Virus record (IMG/VR): IMGVR_UViG_3300010401_000009
Location: 1 to 55,357 of that record
Origin: a virus
Strand: one strand, 5' to 3'
DNA length: 55,357 bases
Below, piece after piece: positions 47,090-55,357 of this stretch. The notes beneath the pieces are model-generated. The model searched no databases. It was not told the origin of the DNA and was given only the letters and a program-made list of their open reading frames with translations. The translations under genes were made by a program, and so were the position numbers. The stretch's first letter is position 1. Each line of letters begins with the position of its first letter.

Positions 47090-47101
47090 TCGGCGTCTGT
47101 G

Positions 47102-47683
47102 CTACGGGATGATCCGGACCATCACGGTCCGGTGCTGCGGCAACGGCCACAGCTTGTCGTGCGCCGCCATTCCGGATCCGGTTCCGCGCACGATCGCCGG
47201 CACGTTCGGCATGCACTCGACCGTGTCGAGCAGAGACCAGTCGGGATGATCGTGGTCCCATGAGGTCACCCGATCGACGCCGACGATGATCTTGACGTGA
47301 CCGATCCACGGGTGAGGGATGCCAAATAAGTGGATCGTCGGGTACATGATCAGTAGGCCTGGCGCCGGTGTGAATGCGACCTCGGCCAGCTCCTGGCCGT
47401 GCTTCGCGTCCTCGATCATGCTGTTACAGTTGAGGTCGTCGACGACGGTGGGTCCGCCATGCGAGTCGTTCCAGCCGCGGTTGTAGCCCGGGCGGTGGCG
47501 CGTGATCCCGAAACACTCGCATACCGCGAACCCAAAGCAGTCCCGAGTGTCGTCGCCGCTCGACAGGATGTCGCCGGTTCCCAGCTGGTAGATGCCATGG
47601 CCGACCCGATCGAGCGCGCGCTGGACGGCCGCGGTAGCGCTGTAGAGCGGGCGCGGTCCGGTGGATGCTCGCGTTGGGCTCAC
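47102..47683 (-). CDS. Endolysin, NlpC/P60-like cysteine peptidase
   Basis: 193 residues; GTG (GTGA overlap). DTRDCFGFAVCE carries the probable nucleophile Cys49, GHVKIIVG the His129, and D/N residues follow in SWDHDHPD. The order Cys-His and the VGHGIYQLGTG opening match phage NlpC/P60-type amidase/endopeptidases of about 150-200 residues. No signal peptide, so it relies on a holin. Last gene of the lysis cluster. Confidence 0.7.
   Translation of the reverse strand: MSPTRASTGPRPLYSATAAVQRALDRVGHGIYQLGTGDILSSGDDTRDCFGFAVCECFGITRHRPGYNRGWNDSHGGPTVVDDLNCNSMIEDAKHGQELAEVAFTPAPGLLIMYPTIHLFGIPHPWIGHVKIIVGVDRVTSWDHDHPDWSLLDTVECMPNVPAIVRGTGSGMAAHDKLWPLPQHRTVMVRIIP
47113..47131 (+). terminator. Possible hairpin between convergent operons
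   Basis: CCGGACC (47113-47119), 5-base loop, GGTCCGG (47125-47131), 24 bp after the plus operon stop. No U-run follows and it overlaps the lysin 3' coding end, so termination is only possible. Confidence 0.3.
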
Positions 47684-47889
47684 GGCGCTGCATCCTTCAG
47701 TAGCTCGACGACTCGCCGAGCGATTCGCTCGACGTCATCATCGGTTAGCCTACAGGGCGCCGTGAATGCCGTCGGGACGGAGATCGTGCATGGGAACGCC
47801 TGCTGGCCATAGAACGGCCGGGGCGCGCAGCACACCATCGGATGCGCGAACGGCACGAGCGGGTGCGCGGGCCATGGGTCGCCGCTCAC
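47680..47889 (-). CDS. Small protein of the lysis cluster
   Basis: 69 residues; GTG with GTGA overlaps at both ends. N-terminus has Pro, His and Cys (WPAHPLVPFAHPMVCCAPRPFYGQQAFPC); C-terminal helix LTDDDVERIARRVVELLKD. Unknown. Confidence 0.6.
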   Translation of the reverse strand: MSGDPWPAHPLVPFAHPMVCCAPRPFYGQQAFPCTISVPTAFTAPCRLTDDDVERIARRVVELLKDAAP

Positions 47890-48152
47890 GGTGCAGCATC
47901 CTCGGCGGCGCGATCGGCGGCGGTATCGGCGTGTGCCTGGGCGATCTGAGCGAGCAGCTGATCGTGGGTGATCGCGCCCGCGGCGTGGTCCTCGAGAGCC
48001 TGGACAGCGGCGCCGGCGATGTCGAGCCCGGTCTGCGCGGCCTGTCCGCCGAGCCCGGTGGCGCCCTGGACGACGCGCAGGACGGCGATCACGTCCTCGA
48101 GTTCTGGCGAGATGGCGCGGAGCTTCGCCTCGAGAGCGGTGAGTGCGATCAT
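47886..48152 (-). CDS. Helical protein of the lysis cluster
   Basis: 88 residues from the ATG at 48152 (ATGA overlap). LEAKLRAISPELEDVIAVLRVVQGATGLG and QTGLDIAGAAVQALEDHAAG form helices; acidic C-terminus. Often seen beside phage holins; no membrane segment. Confidence 0.6.
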   Translation of the reverse strand: MIALTALEAKLRAISPELEDVIAVLRVVQGATGLGGQAAQTGLDIAGAAVQALEDHAAGAITHDQLLAQIAQAHADTAADRAAEDAAP

Positions 48153-48931
48153 GGCGCACCTCCGGTGAGGACGGCGACCGCGGCGAGGGCGTCGTCCAGC
48201 GCGGTCTGCGCGCCGTGGATCGAGTTGTCGTCGTTGACCCCGCGGGCCGCGTCGAGAGCGTAGGTTGCGGCGTCCAGAGCAAGGATTACCCGGTCGACCT
48301 TGGCTCGGAGCTCGCCGAGCGGGGCCGAGCGCGCGAGCTTGTCGGGCGTGGTCTCGATGATCGCGCGCGCGTGGTCGAGCTCGTACGTCCGCACGGCAGC
48401 GCGCGCGGTGACGATCCCGGTGTCGATCGAGGTGATCGTTGACGCGCGCGACGCCTGCGACCCGCCACACGATCCGGCATAGACGCCGAGCAACAGCACG
48501 ATGCCGAACATCGCCGGTCCGCGCAGCGCCGATGACGTCGCGCCCTTGACGGTAGGGTGTACCACCAGAGCAACCGCGGCGGCCAACGCGGTCATGATCC
48601 CGGCGCTGGGTGCGGCACCGATGTGCCAGTTCACGACCGAGATCAGGACGAGGCTCGCGCCGGTAAGCGCGGCGAGCACGCGGCCCTGCGCAAGCCAGTG
48701 CTGCCGCGATAGGAACAGCTGCAGTCCGACGTTGGCCGCGATCACCGCGCCCCACCAGGGGCCGTTCGCGGTCCAGGTGTCCCACGCCGCTCCTCCGGCG
48801 GCGATGAGCACGGGCGATGGGTCGGTTGCGGCGGCGTGGGCCGGGTGCAAGAGGCCGTACGCGATCAGGATGAGGGATGCGATCGCGAACAGCTCGAGCA
48901 GGCCCTGTATGGTGTCACGGGGTTTGGTCAT
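48149..48931 (-). CDS. Multi-span membrane protein (holin candidate) with lipobox-like last span
   Basis: 260 residues from the ATG at 48931 with GAAAGGACCAC upstream. Four hydrophobic spans: residues 10-28, 58-75, 84-102 and 108-125. A fifth (141-154, MFGIVLLLGVYAGSCGG) ends in Ser-Cys like a lipoprotein signal. A helical region with heptad-like Ala/Leu spacing follows. An in-frame ATG at 48511 would give a separate 120-residue lipoprotein with spanin-like layout. Placed upstream of the lysin, so a role in lysis is likely. Confidence 0.6.
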   Translation of the reverse strand: MTKPRDTIQGLLELFAIASLILIAYGLLHPAHAAATDPSPVLIAAGGAAWDTWTANGPWWGAVIAANVGLQLFLSRQHWLAQGRVLAALTGASLVLISVVNWHIGAAPSAGIMTALAAAVALVVHPTVKGATSSALRGPAMFGIVLLLGVYAGSCGGSQASRASTITSIDTGIVTARAAVRTYELDHARAIIETTPDKLARSAPLGELRAKVDRVILALDAATYALDAARGVNDDNSIHGAQTALDDALAAVAVLTGGAP

Positions 48932-48983
48932 GTGGTCCTTTCGTGCGACCAACCTTATCACCCGACCGTGATACAACGCGCTA

Positions 48984-49214
48984 ATGCGCACCCTCGCCGC
49001 TGTGTTCATGATCCTTGCAAGCTCGTGCACGTCGCCAGCGCAGCCCCCTGATCTCCAGGTGACGCCGCGACTCTGCCCGTTCCAGCCGTGCAGCGCGAAT
49101 ATCGACTGCAGGGCAGACCCCCTAGGCGCCTGTCGGTTCTGCGTGGGCGGAGCGTGTGGAGAATTGTTGCCCGCCGGTCCGGTTGGCGCCGATGCCGGAG
49201 CCGACGCCCGGTGA
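48984..49214 (+). CDS. Small secreted Cys-rich lipoprotein (moron-like)
   Basis: 76 residues. MRTLAAVFMILASSC is a lipoprotein signal (lipobox-like ASSC, Cys15). The mature part has seven more Cys in short spacing (RLCPFQPCSANIDC, GACRFCVGGAC), likely disulphides. It is alone on the plus strand between minus lysis genes, with GTGATACAAC about 20 bases upstream. Independent expression from a prophage or early in infection, e.g. for superinfection exclusion, is plausible. Confidence 0.6.
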   Translation: MRTLAAVFMILASSCTSPAQPPDLQVTPRLCPFQPCSANIDCRADPLGACRFCVGGACGELLPAGPVGADAGADAR

Positions 49215-49215
49215 A

Positions 49216-49710
49216 CTACGACGCCGTGAGCGGGTCCTCGGGAGGAACGGTGAGGCGGCACGCCGGTGGCCGCGCGACCGAAGCGAACTCCATCGGCATG
49301 GGGAACGGGTCACCGCCGTGTTGGTCGGTCTGGTTCGGATCAACTCCGGTCACCCGCTGCCACACCGCGCGCAGGTCGAGTCGGAGCTCCCTGATTTCGG
49401 TCGCCTGATCTTCGGCTCGAGCCCGTGCCGCCCCGGCGTCGGCTGCTCGTCCCTGCATCGTGTTGATCCCTACCCACAGGTTGCCCGCGAGCGCGAGCGC
49501 CACCGTGGCCAGGCCGCGGCGAAACCATCGCTCGACACCTTCGCGGCGTGATGCCCACGAGGTTACCTGGTGCGTCGCCTCGGCGACTCGACCGAGCCGC
49601 CAGAACGGAACCGAATCTCCGATGTGAGACCCGACTCTCTCGGCAAGTCGTCCATCATCATCGTTAGGCGGCGGGCGCAGGTATTCCGATGGCGGCGTGT
49701 TGTCGATCAT
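49216..49710 (-). CDS. Single-span membrane protein with coiled coil (spanin-like)
   Basis: 164 residues. A hydrophilic N-terminal 67 residues, basic RREGVERWFRRG, then one transmembrane segment (LATVALALAGNLWVGI), then coiled coil (ARARAEDQATEIRELRLDLRAVWQRV) and a Pro-rich end. This order resembles inner-membrane spanins, although the N-terminal cytoplasmic part is long. Located between virion genes and the holin-like gene. Confidence 0.6.
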   Translation of the reverse strand: MIDNTPPSEYLRPPPNDDDGRLAERVGSHIGDSVPFWRLGRVAEATHQVTSWASRREGVERWFRRGLATVALALAGNLWVGINTMQGRAADAGAARARAEDQATEIRELRLDLRAVWQRVTGVDPNQTDQHGGDPFPMPMEFASVARPPACRLTVPPEDPLTAS

Positions 49711-49713
49711 GGC

Positions 49714-50136
49714 TCAGCGCTTTCCGGCGGCGCGGATGCGTAAGGCGCCGGCCTGGGTGCATACGACCTGCACGCGCATCCGGTGAGTCCCGCTGTTCGG
49801 TACCTCGATGATGGCGCACCCGGCGTTGCCGCCGGCGATGGTCAGGGAACCGGCCGCGAGCGAGCCGGCCGCCGCCGGCGTGATCTCCGTGTTGGTCGCC
49901 ACGAGCTGGCGCTGCCCCCAATCACCGGCGACCACGCTGTTCAGCGCGACCGCCGCCTTGCCGTTCTCCGGGAAGTTCGTCACCCAGAGGGTGATCGTCC
50001 CGATGAAGGCAGCGTCCCACTGGACGTGGACCGCTTGAGCGAGCGCGTTGTCGCCGCTCACGCCGTAAAACACGCCACCGCCGCCGGTGACGGCCTGGTT
50101 ACCGATGTGTACGTCGTCGGGAAGGAAGCTGCTCAT
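49714..50136 (-). CDS. Small beta-rich virion-type protein
   Basis: 140 residues. AVHVQWDAAFIGTITLWVTNFP and AGNAGCAIIEVPNSGTHRMRVQVVCTQAGALRIRAAGKR are alternating strands like small phage structural proteins that cap fibres or heads. The start is three bases after the stop of the giant ejection protein. Assigned by position and pattern. Confidence 0.6.
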   Translation of the reverse strand: MSSFLPDDVHIGNQAVTGGGGVFYGVSGDNALAQAVHVQWDAAFIGTITLWVTNFPENGKAAVALNSVVAGDWGQRQLVATNTEITPAAAGSLAAGSLTIAGGNAGCAIIEVPNSGTHRMRVQVVCTQAGALRIRAAGKR

Positions 50137-50139
50137 CGG

Positions 50140-53100
50140 TCACATTCCTGCTGCTCGGTGGTCGAGCGGTGACATGGTTTGCTGCCCGAGCCTGAGCGGC
50201 CCGGATGTGGATGGTTGCGCCAGACGTGGCGCCGCCGCCGGGATCGACGCCGCCAGATACTGCGCGTGAGCGACCTGCATGGTCCCGTCGATTGGAAGCC
50301 GGTACAGGATCGAAAGCGTCACCCGGCGCGGATACGGCAGCGTCTTCGCCATCTCCTGCGAAGCGCGTAGGAGCGCCTTCTGTGCATAGCCGAACATCTC
50401 CGGGTAGACGACGCGCAGCGTTTCCGCGCCCTCTGCTGAGATGGTGCCGTGCGCGATGTCCTCGATAACGCTGATCGGGTCGTTCACCGCGTGCACGTAG
50501 CGCCCAAATTCCTCCATCGCAGCGATGGATGGGTGCCAACCCCCATCGCCAGGGATCATGCCGGGCAGGAGGGTTTGCCGCGGGCGCTTCGAGTCCAGAA
50601 ACATGATGCCGCGTTGCACCTGAGCGACGATCGCGGCTTGCATCGCGGGATCCGAAGTCGGGTAGCGCTGGCCGATGGCCTGGTCGATCGCTCCCGGTTG
50701 CAGCGCCCTGGTGATGTCGTCTGACCTGGCTTCGAACAGCGCGCGCGGGCTGTCGTCGGCGGCGTCCTTGCCGCCAGGGAACAGCGATCCGGCGAGTAGC
50801 ACCGCAGGGCCCGCGACGCGCGGCGCCTTCGAAGCTGCCTTCGCGCCGCCATCCAGCAAGGCGGACGTTGCGGCGACTATCCGATCCCGCGCCGCAGCCG
50901 CGGTGCTTGCGATCATGCCTTCGGTGCTCCGTCCGATGGAGCCGCCCTTGCGCCCGAGCACACCCATGACGGCGCGCGCCTTGAGCCAGAGCCCGAGGAT
51001 CGGACCGATCACCGGGATGCTCGATACCGCCGGCACGTGCGCCCCAACCGCGCGCAGCACCTCGAGCGCCGACCCGATGTCGGCAAGCCTCCCGCCGCCG
51101 CCCTGTACTGCCTCTTCGGCCGGCACAGCTCCGGGCAGCAGCTTTGGCGCCGCCGCCCCGCGCGCCTCGTGCTGGCGAAGCGCCGTCGTAATCTCGTCGT
51201 CGACCACGGTAGCGTCGACCGCTGGGACCTTGCCGGCTAGGTCGGCCGCCGCCTTGGCCGAGCTCGCCGCCGCGCGATTCTGTCCGGCCTGGATGGCAGC
51301 CCGGTACGCTGCGGCGTTGTCGACTGCGGTCCGCGGGGCCTCGCCGCCGAGCACATCCGTCAAGCGGGCGCTCGCGCTCTCGAGATCCCCTACGACCTTG
51401 GCGGCCCGACCGATATCGGGTCCGATGTCGCCCGCCTTGGCGTTGTGCCGCATGATCGCCTTGGCGATCGCCGCCTCGTCGCGGACGCCAGCCATCCTCT
51501 CCTTGATCATGCTGTCGACGGTGGTTCCTCGCTCGCTGACCGCAGCCTCGCCGCGCGGTGGGTTCAATCCGAGCTGATGATGTAGGCCGGTGAGGCCGGT
51601 GGGAGACGACATAACCTCGCCCGCTCGAGCTGCATCCCACGCCGCCGCGGATGCGGCCTCGCGTGCCTGCGCCTGGAGCTCGCGCTCGTGGGCTGCCATG
51701 GCGGAACCCTCGTGTCCTGCTCCGGGTGTCATGCCCTCGTTCCATGGCGCGGCAGCGTCTCCAAGGCCGGCGCGCTCGGCGCGCGCGGCAAGTGCCCGAG
51801 CCCGGAAGTGCTCGGCGGCACTGGACGCCCGGGACTCCTTGGCAGCGCGCGCGGCACGCGCAGGCTCTCGCCCGACCTCTGCGATCCCGGCACCGCGATC
51901 TACCGCGGCTTTCGTACCCCGAAGCAAGGCTTCGAGGCCTCCCTGCGCTTCGCCATGCCCGGCGCCGCGCAGCACATCCGTCGGAGCGGGCTCGTGGCTC
52001 GTCGTCCACTTCACCTTGATCGGAGCATCAGCCTCAATCGCCGCTGCCAGACGGTGCCGACCGTCGGTGACCAGGATGTTGCCGTCTGGCGACACGCCGA
52101 GCTTGATCGGTTCTTGCTGACCTACGGCGATCGCATTTCGCGCGTTCGCCATGCGAACCTCGTCGACACCTCCGCCAGGCGGCTCGAAGTAGCCACGCTC
52201 TGCGATCTTCCGCGCGGGCAGCGTTTGCTCGACGTAGTCGTGCCCAACGCGATCAAGGTGCGCGTTCAGGGCCCCGTACTCCGGGATGTTGCCATCCTTC
52301 ATCGGCGCTGCCGCGTACCGGCCGGCGACGCGTGCTCGCTCAGGGATACCGGCTTCGATACTAGGACGATCGTCGGTTGCGTTCTGCAAGATCTTCCGGG
52401 CTGGCACGGACTCGATCGGCGTGCCGGAAGCGAGGCGCTTTCCGACAGCAGTTGCAGGCTGGTCAACGAGAGGCGTTGCGGCGACCGGATCTCCGCCAAG
52501 TTCTGCGGCATGCTGCAGCTCGCCCGGCGTCTTGATGCCGCGCGCGCCCGGCGGCCCGAATTCCCCCACGGGCACGGCCCTGGCGTGCAGGTTGCCATGC
52601 AGATCACCGGGCTCGATGCCGGCCAGCTCCCGCTCGAGCTCTGGATCGCCGCCGTCCGCCAACCATGACTCGAACTGGCCGCGGGCCTGCCGGTACGCGT
52701 CGATTGCTCCCGTCACGGCCTCGCGGTTGACGGCTCCGGCGACCTGGTCGCCGATCGCCTGCGAATCGGCCGCGCCGAACACCCGCCGGGTTGCGCTCTC
52801 CCCAGCCCTCGCGACTTGTGCACCTGCGTCGATGTCGGCCAGCCGACGCTCGGCCGCCGTCGTCATCTGGTCGCCATCCCGGAGCACCTGGGCGATTCCA
52901 GACGACGCCTTGGCCTTGATGCCGCTCGCCGCCGCAGCGCTCACCTCGGATCGCGGGAACAGCGAACGGACCTTTTGCAGCGTCGCGCTCGCCAGTACTC
53001 CGGCGCCGCCAATCGGCGCGGCGAACAGGGCCCCGTGCCCCATGCCGGCCACGAAGCCCTCAGCCGACAGCGGCTTGTCCTCGAGGGCCGCGTCGGTGAG

Positions 53101-53634
53101 GTACTGCCCGCCGCCGAAGACCGCACCTTCGGTGGCCGCTCCTGCCGTGCCGGCCAGGATGCGCCCGGCGATCCCCCCGCCTTCACCGAGCTCCGAGATG
53201 GCGCGGCCGGCGCGCCCGACCAGCGCGGCCGGGCTGTGGGACAGGATCCGGGCCCCGAGCCCCGCCGCCTCTTCGCCGGCCGATGCCCCGCCGGTCATGA
53301 TCGCCGGCGCTAGCGCACCGGCTAGCGCTCCGGCGGCGGTCGCGTACGGATGTTCCTCGGTGACGTGGCGCAGCGACGCCATGTTGCCGCCGCCGGCGGC
53401 CAGTGCCTGGTCGGACAGGCCGAGCGTGAGTCCGCTGAGCGCACCGAGCCCGCCCGCCTCCAGCGCCCCGCCGACACCGCCATGCAGCTCGCGGAACGTG
53501 TCGGCGGCAACGCGGTCGAGTCCCTCCTCATGCGTCTCCGGACGGAATCCCTGCTGGATGAACGCCGCAACCTGGTCCTCGGGTACTCCTACCGCGCGCC
53601 CGTCGCTGTCATGGAGCGTTACGACCGGTGGCAT
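50140..53634 (-). CDS. Giant ejection-type protein with ParB-like domain
   Basis: 1164 residues. Residues 1-45 resemble the DGR..GVPEDQVAAFI...G opening seen in phage internal proteins. Residues 50-220 hold several Gly/Ala-rich hydrophobic stretches that could insert in membranes. Residues about 490-545 (RMANARNAIAVGQQEPIKLG ... DGRHRLAAAIEADAPIKVKW) match the ParB/Srx fold with the DGRHRL motif. The C-terminal half is helical with a last hydrophobic area. Size and place after other ejection proteins suggest it is injected with the DNA; the ParB-like domain may act in the host. Confidence 0.65.
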   Translation of the reverse strand: MPPVVTLHDSDGRAVGVPEDQVAAFIQQGFRPETHEEGLDRVAADTFRELHGGVGGALEAGGLGALSGLTLGLSDQALAAGGGNMASLRHVTEEHPYATAAGALAGALAPAIMTGGASAGEEAAGLGARILSHSPAALVGRAGRAISELGEGGGIAGRILAGTAGAATEGAVFGGGQYLTDAALEDKPLSAEGFVAGMGHGALFAAPIGGAGVLASATLQKVRSLFPRSEVSAAAASGIKAKASSGIAQVLRDGDQMTTAAERRLADIDAGAQVARAGESATRRVFGAADSQAIGDQVAGAVNREAVTGAIDAYRQARGQFESWLADGGDPELERELAGIEPGDLHGNLHARAVPVGEFGPPGARGIKTPGELQHAAELGGDPVAATPLVDQPATAVGKRLASGTPIESVPARKILQNATDDRPSIEAGIPERARVAGRYAAAPMKDGNIPEYGALNAHLDRVGHDYVEQTLPARKIAERGYFEPPGGGVDEVRMANARNAIAVGQQEPIKLGVSPDGNILVTDGRHRLAAAIEADAPIKVKWTTSHEPAPTDVLRGAGHGEAQGGLEALLRGTKAAVDRGAGIAEVGREPARAARAAKESRASSAAEHFRARALAARAERAGLGDAAAPWNEGMTPGAGHEGSAMAAHERELQAQAREAASAAAWDAARAGEVMSSPTGLTGLHHQLGLNPPRGEAAVSERGTTVDSMIKERMAGVRDEAAIAKAIMRHNAKAGDIGPDIGRAAKVVGDLESASARLTDVLGGEAPRTAVDNAAAYRAAIQAGQNRAAASSAKAAADLAGKVPAVDATVVDDEITTALRQHEARGAAAPKLLPGAVPAEEAVQGGGGRLADIGSALEVLRAVGAHVPAVSSIPVIGPILGLWLKARAVMGVLGRKGGSIGRSTEGMIASTAAAARDRIVAATSALLDGGAKAASKAPRVAGPAVLLAGSLFPGGKDAADDSPRALFEARSDDITRALQPGAIDQAIGQRYPTSDPAMQAAIVAQVQRGIMFLDSKRPRQTLLPGMIPGDGGWHPSIAAMEEFGRYVHAVNDPISVIEDIAHGTISAEGAETLRVVYPEMFGYAQKALLRASQEMAKTLPYPRRVTLSILYRLPIDGTMQVAHAQYLAASIPAAAPRLAQPSTSGPLRLGQQTMSPLDHRAAGM

Positions 53635-53640
53635 CTACGG

Positions 53641-55357
53641 CTACCTCGGTGCACCATCGGGGCCCCTGACCGGCTCCGCGATCGGGATGCTCGACTGGAT
53701 CTGCTCATCGTGCCCCCGCTCCAGGAGCCGCTTGGCGAGCGCAGCGGTCGCAGGCGATTCCGAATCGCGCGCGATCTTCTCGAGGAGTTCGGTGTTGCGC
53801 TTGCGGATCTCGAGATCGGGCGATGCCATGGACGCCGCGGCTGTCTCCATCGCCTGTCGGACCGATGGGAGCACGTCGCCGGCAGCAATCAGCCGCGTGT
53901 GAGCATCCTCGTACCCTCGGTAGACGCCGTTCTTGTCGACGACCTTTTTGTACTCTCCAAGTGGGCTGAACCGACCAACCTCGTTTTCGAGCACGCCTGG
54001 CGAATCAGCGAACCCGCGGTGAGGGTCAATGAGAGCCTTCGCGAGCGTCTTCTGCTCGTCGGTCTGCTGCGGTGGTGGTTGGTCTGAAGTGTCGGCCCAT
54101 CCGAAACGTGGCCCATTGTATCCACGCGCCTGGATCCGCTCGTTGACCTTGTCCTGAAGGTTCTTGTTCGAGCGCTGAAGCGCTGCGGTCGCGTCGTACA
54201 CGAACGATGTTGGGTCGACGCCGCCTGTTGCCATCTTCTCGAAGAACTTCATCGTCGGCTCGCGGAACGACGTGATCCCGTATGCGTCGTGCAGCTCGGC
54301 GACTGCGCTTTCGAGGTCGGCCTGCATGTTCTGCCAATCCTTGCTCTTGAGGTACCCGCTCTCTCCACCATGATCTCGGATGCCGCGGATCATCTGGCCG
54401 ACGAGACGGTTGTACGACGCGGCAGCGCCGATCATGTTCTGGTCCTTAGATGCGATCTCAGCGCTCCCGGCGAGAACAGGGCTGCCGTCATCCTTCCGCG
54501 CGACGGTCAACTTGCCGTCAGGGCCAGGGATATACAGAGCTCGCTTGTTCTCCTCGTCGGTCAGCTTGCCTTGCTGTTTGGCGGCTAGCGCGGCTGCCTT
54601 AAGCTCGGCATCCTGGTTCTCCTTGTAGACTTGGAAGCCCTCCTCGAACTTGTTGTGCCGGATCGTCTCGCTCAAGTGCCCGCCTGAGATCGCGTTCGAC
54701 TGCGCCTGCAGGTCGTGCTGGCTGCGAAGCTCGACGTAGCCCTTGAGCTGCTGGTCGCTCATCTGCCGCACGTCGGCTGCAGCCTTCATCCCGCGGGCAC
54801 GGGCGATCGGGTCGGCGGTGTTGATGGCTGCCTCCTCTAGTTGCTTCGCGAGGGCGACTCCGGCGAGGCCGTCTTTCTTGTCGAGCTCCGCCTGGCGCTG
54901 CGCGTGGTACGCCGCTGCGTCCTGCTGGCCTTCGCGATCGAAGCCGAGCTTCTGCACGAGCGCGTCTCGCTGCTTCATTTGCGCATCGTTGGCATCGTGG
55001 ATCTGCTGCTGCAGAAGTTCGACCACGGGATTCCCGCCCTGGTGCATCAACCCCTGCCCGATTCCGGCGAGCACCATCGCGATCCCCCACCTGACCTTTC
55101 CACCCACTCCAAGCTCGTCCATGAACTGGTTGCGGTTGTACTTCCATCCCTCGATCTGCTGCCGATCCGCGGCGACCTTCGCGGCGTTGGTCTGGTAGGC
55201 CTTGGCGTACGCGTCGGCCTCGGCCTGTCGCGCGGCGGCGTTCGCCTTCGTCGTGGCGTCGTAGTTTTGGTACGCCGCTGACTCCGCCCTGTGGAGCCCC
55301 TGCTCGGCGGCGACCTGCGCGTCAATCGCTGCGCGTTGCTCGGCCTCGGTTCCGGCC
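53641..55357 (-). CDS. Putative ejection protein, C-terminal part (continues at 1-611)
   Basis: 571 residues here plus 163 from the other side of the junction make 734. After the Gln/Ala-rich coiled coil (EQRAAIDAQVAAEQGLHRAE) comes a short hydrophobic segment (GIAMVLAGIGQGLM), a second coiled-coil region (AQMKQRDALVQKLGFDREGQ; LAKQLEEAAI) and a mixed C-terminal domain (YGITSFREPTMKFFEKMATGG). The layout resembles P22 gp16/gp20-type proteins. It ends seven bases before the ParB-containing gene. Confidence 0.75.
   Translation of the reverse strand, partial: AGTEAEQRAAIDAQVAAEQGLHRAESAAYQNYDATTKANAAARQAEADAYAKAYQTNAAKVAADRQQIEGWKYNRNQFMDELGVGGKVRWGIAMVLAGIGQGLMHQGGNPVVELLQQQIHDANDAQMKQRDALVQKLGFDREGQQDAAAYHAQRQAELDKKDGLAGVALAKQLEEAAINTADPIARARGMKAAADVRQMSDQQLKGYVELRSQHDLQAQSNAISGGHLSETIRHNKFEEGFQVYKENQDAELKAAALAAKQQGKLTDEENKRALYIPGPDGKLTVARKDDGSPVLAGSAEIASKDQNMIGAAASYNRLVGQMIRGIRDHGGESGYLKSKDWQNMQADLESAVAELHDAYGITSFREPTMKFFEKMATGGVDPTSFVYDATAALQRSNKNLQDKVNERIQARGYNGPRFGWADTSDQPPPQQTDEQKTLAKALIDPHRGFADSPGVLENEVGRFSPLGEYKKVVDKNGVYRGYEDAHTRLIAAGDVLPSVRQAMETAAASMASPDLEIRKRNTELLEKIARDSESPATAALAKRLLERGHDEQIQSSIPIAEPVRGPDGAPR
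55235..55357. repeat. 123-bp terminal direct repeat, right copy
   Basis: Identical to 1-123. See the left copy for why this indicates a circular sequence. Confidence 0.95.

Noticed and set aside
50099-52009. Long minus-strand ORF of 636 codons in another frame
   Set aside because: Very Arg/Gly-rich product lying in a shifted frame of the giant ejection gene; typical GC-rich shadow.
52286-53902. Plus-strand ORF of 538 codons
   Set aside because: Ser/Pro/Ala-rich antisense shadow of the ejection gene without a start signal.
1-55357. tRNA genes or CRISPR arrays
   Set aside because: No cloverleaf-like T-arm sequences or regularly spaced repeats were seen by eye; the only tandem arrays are the 7-bp iterons and the 13-bp duplication.

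Overview
The window is one complete, circularly closed genome of a tailed bacteriophage. Bases 1-123 are identical to bases 55235-55357, and an open frame on the minus strand runs through that junction without losing phase, so the real circle is 55,234 bp. Base composition is GC-rich throughout, with a few AT-richer intergenic islands. The gene set (TerL, portal, scaffold, HK97-type capsid protein, gp4-like adaptor, very large nozzle-like and ejection-type proteins, no recognisable tape-measure protein) points to a short-tailed, P22-like (podovirus) virion. The host is not shown directly. A degenerate sigma-54-activator-like protein and a surface domain that I associate with GC-rich Gram-negative (myxobacterial-type) genomes make Myxococcota or a relative a reasonable guess, held with low confidence.

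Layout. Almost everything is on the minus strand and is read from about 43.2 kb down through position 1 and around to 47.1 kb. (i) 43.2-35.1 kb: an XRE repressor followed by DNA metabolism genes (C5-MTase-like protein, GNAT-like protein, replication initiator with internal iterons, DnaC-type loader, MazG-like protein, PD-(D/E)XK-like protein, Dam-like methylase). (ii) 35-23 kb: many small, tightly coupled accessory genes, zinc-ribbon proteins, a GroES homologue, several large palindromes and a duplicated promoter/leader cassette. (iii) 23-12 kb: packaging and head genes (TerL, P-loop protein, portal, scaffold, capsid, adaptor) and adhesins. (iv) 12-6 kb: a regulatory and cargo island with plus-strand genes (secreted protein, ribbon-helix-helix repressor, sigma-54-activator relic). 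(v) 6-1 kb and 55.3-49.7 kb: an exported collagen-like protein, the nozzle-like protein, an S74-like autoprocessing protein, and ejection proteins of 734 and 1164 aa, the latter with a ParB-like domain. (vi) 49.7-47.1 kb: lysis genes (membrane proteins, NlpC/P60-like lysin). The divergent plus-strand operon at 43.4-47.1 kb carries a YqaJ-type exonuclease and RecT, i.e. a recombination module.

How it works together. The XRE repressor and the divergent recombination operon share a promoter region with inverted GGAATAAT boxes and look like the early switch. Replication would start in or near the initiator gene, where tandem 7-bp iterons lie. The late region makes capsid, tail, ejection apparatus and lysis proteins. 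Genes are joined by a long series of ATGA/GTGA/TGATG overlaps, including several ORFs of 19-59 codons. No integrase, tRNA or CRISPR array was recognised.

The most unusual features are: the RHH repressor plus sigma-54-activator-like protein with palindromes at their control sites; a secreted plus-strand protein that shares its C-terminal domain with the convergent tail-fibre gene; the duplicated leader cassette at 32.2/34.2 kb; two neighbouring genes interrupted by in-frame stops; and iterons inside the replication gene.
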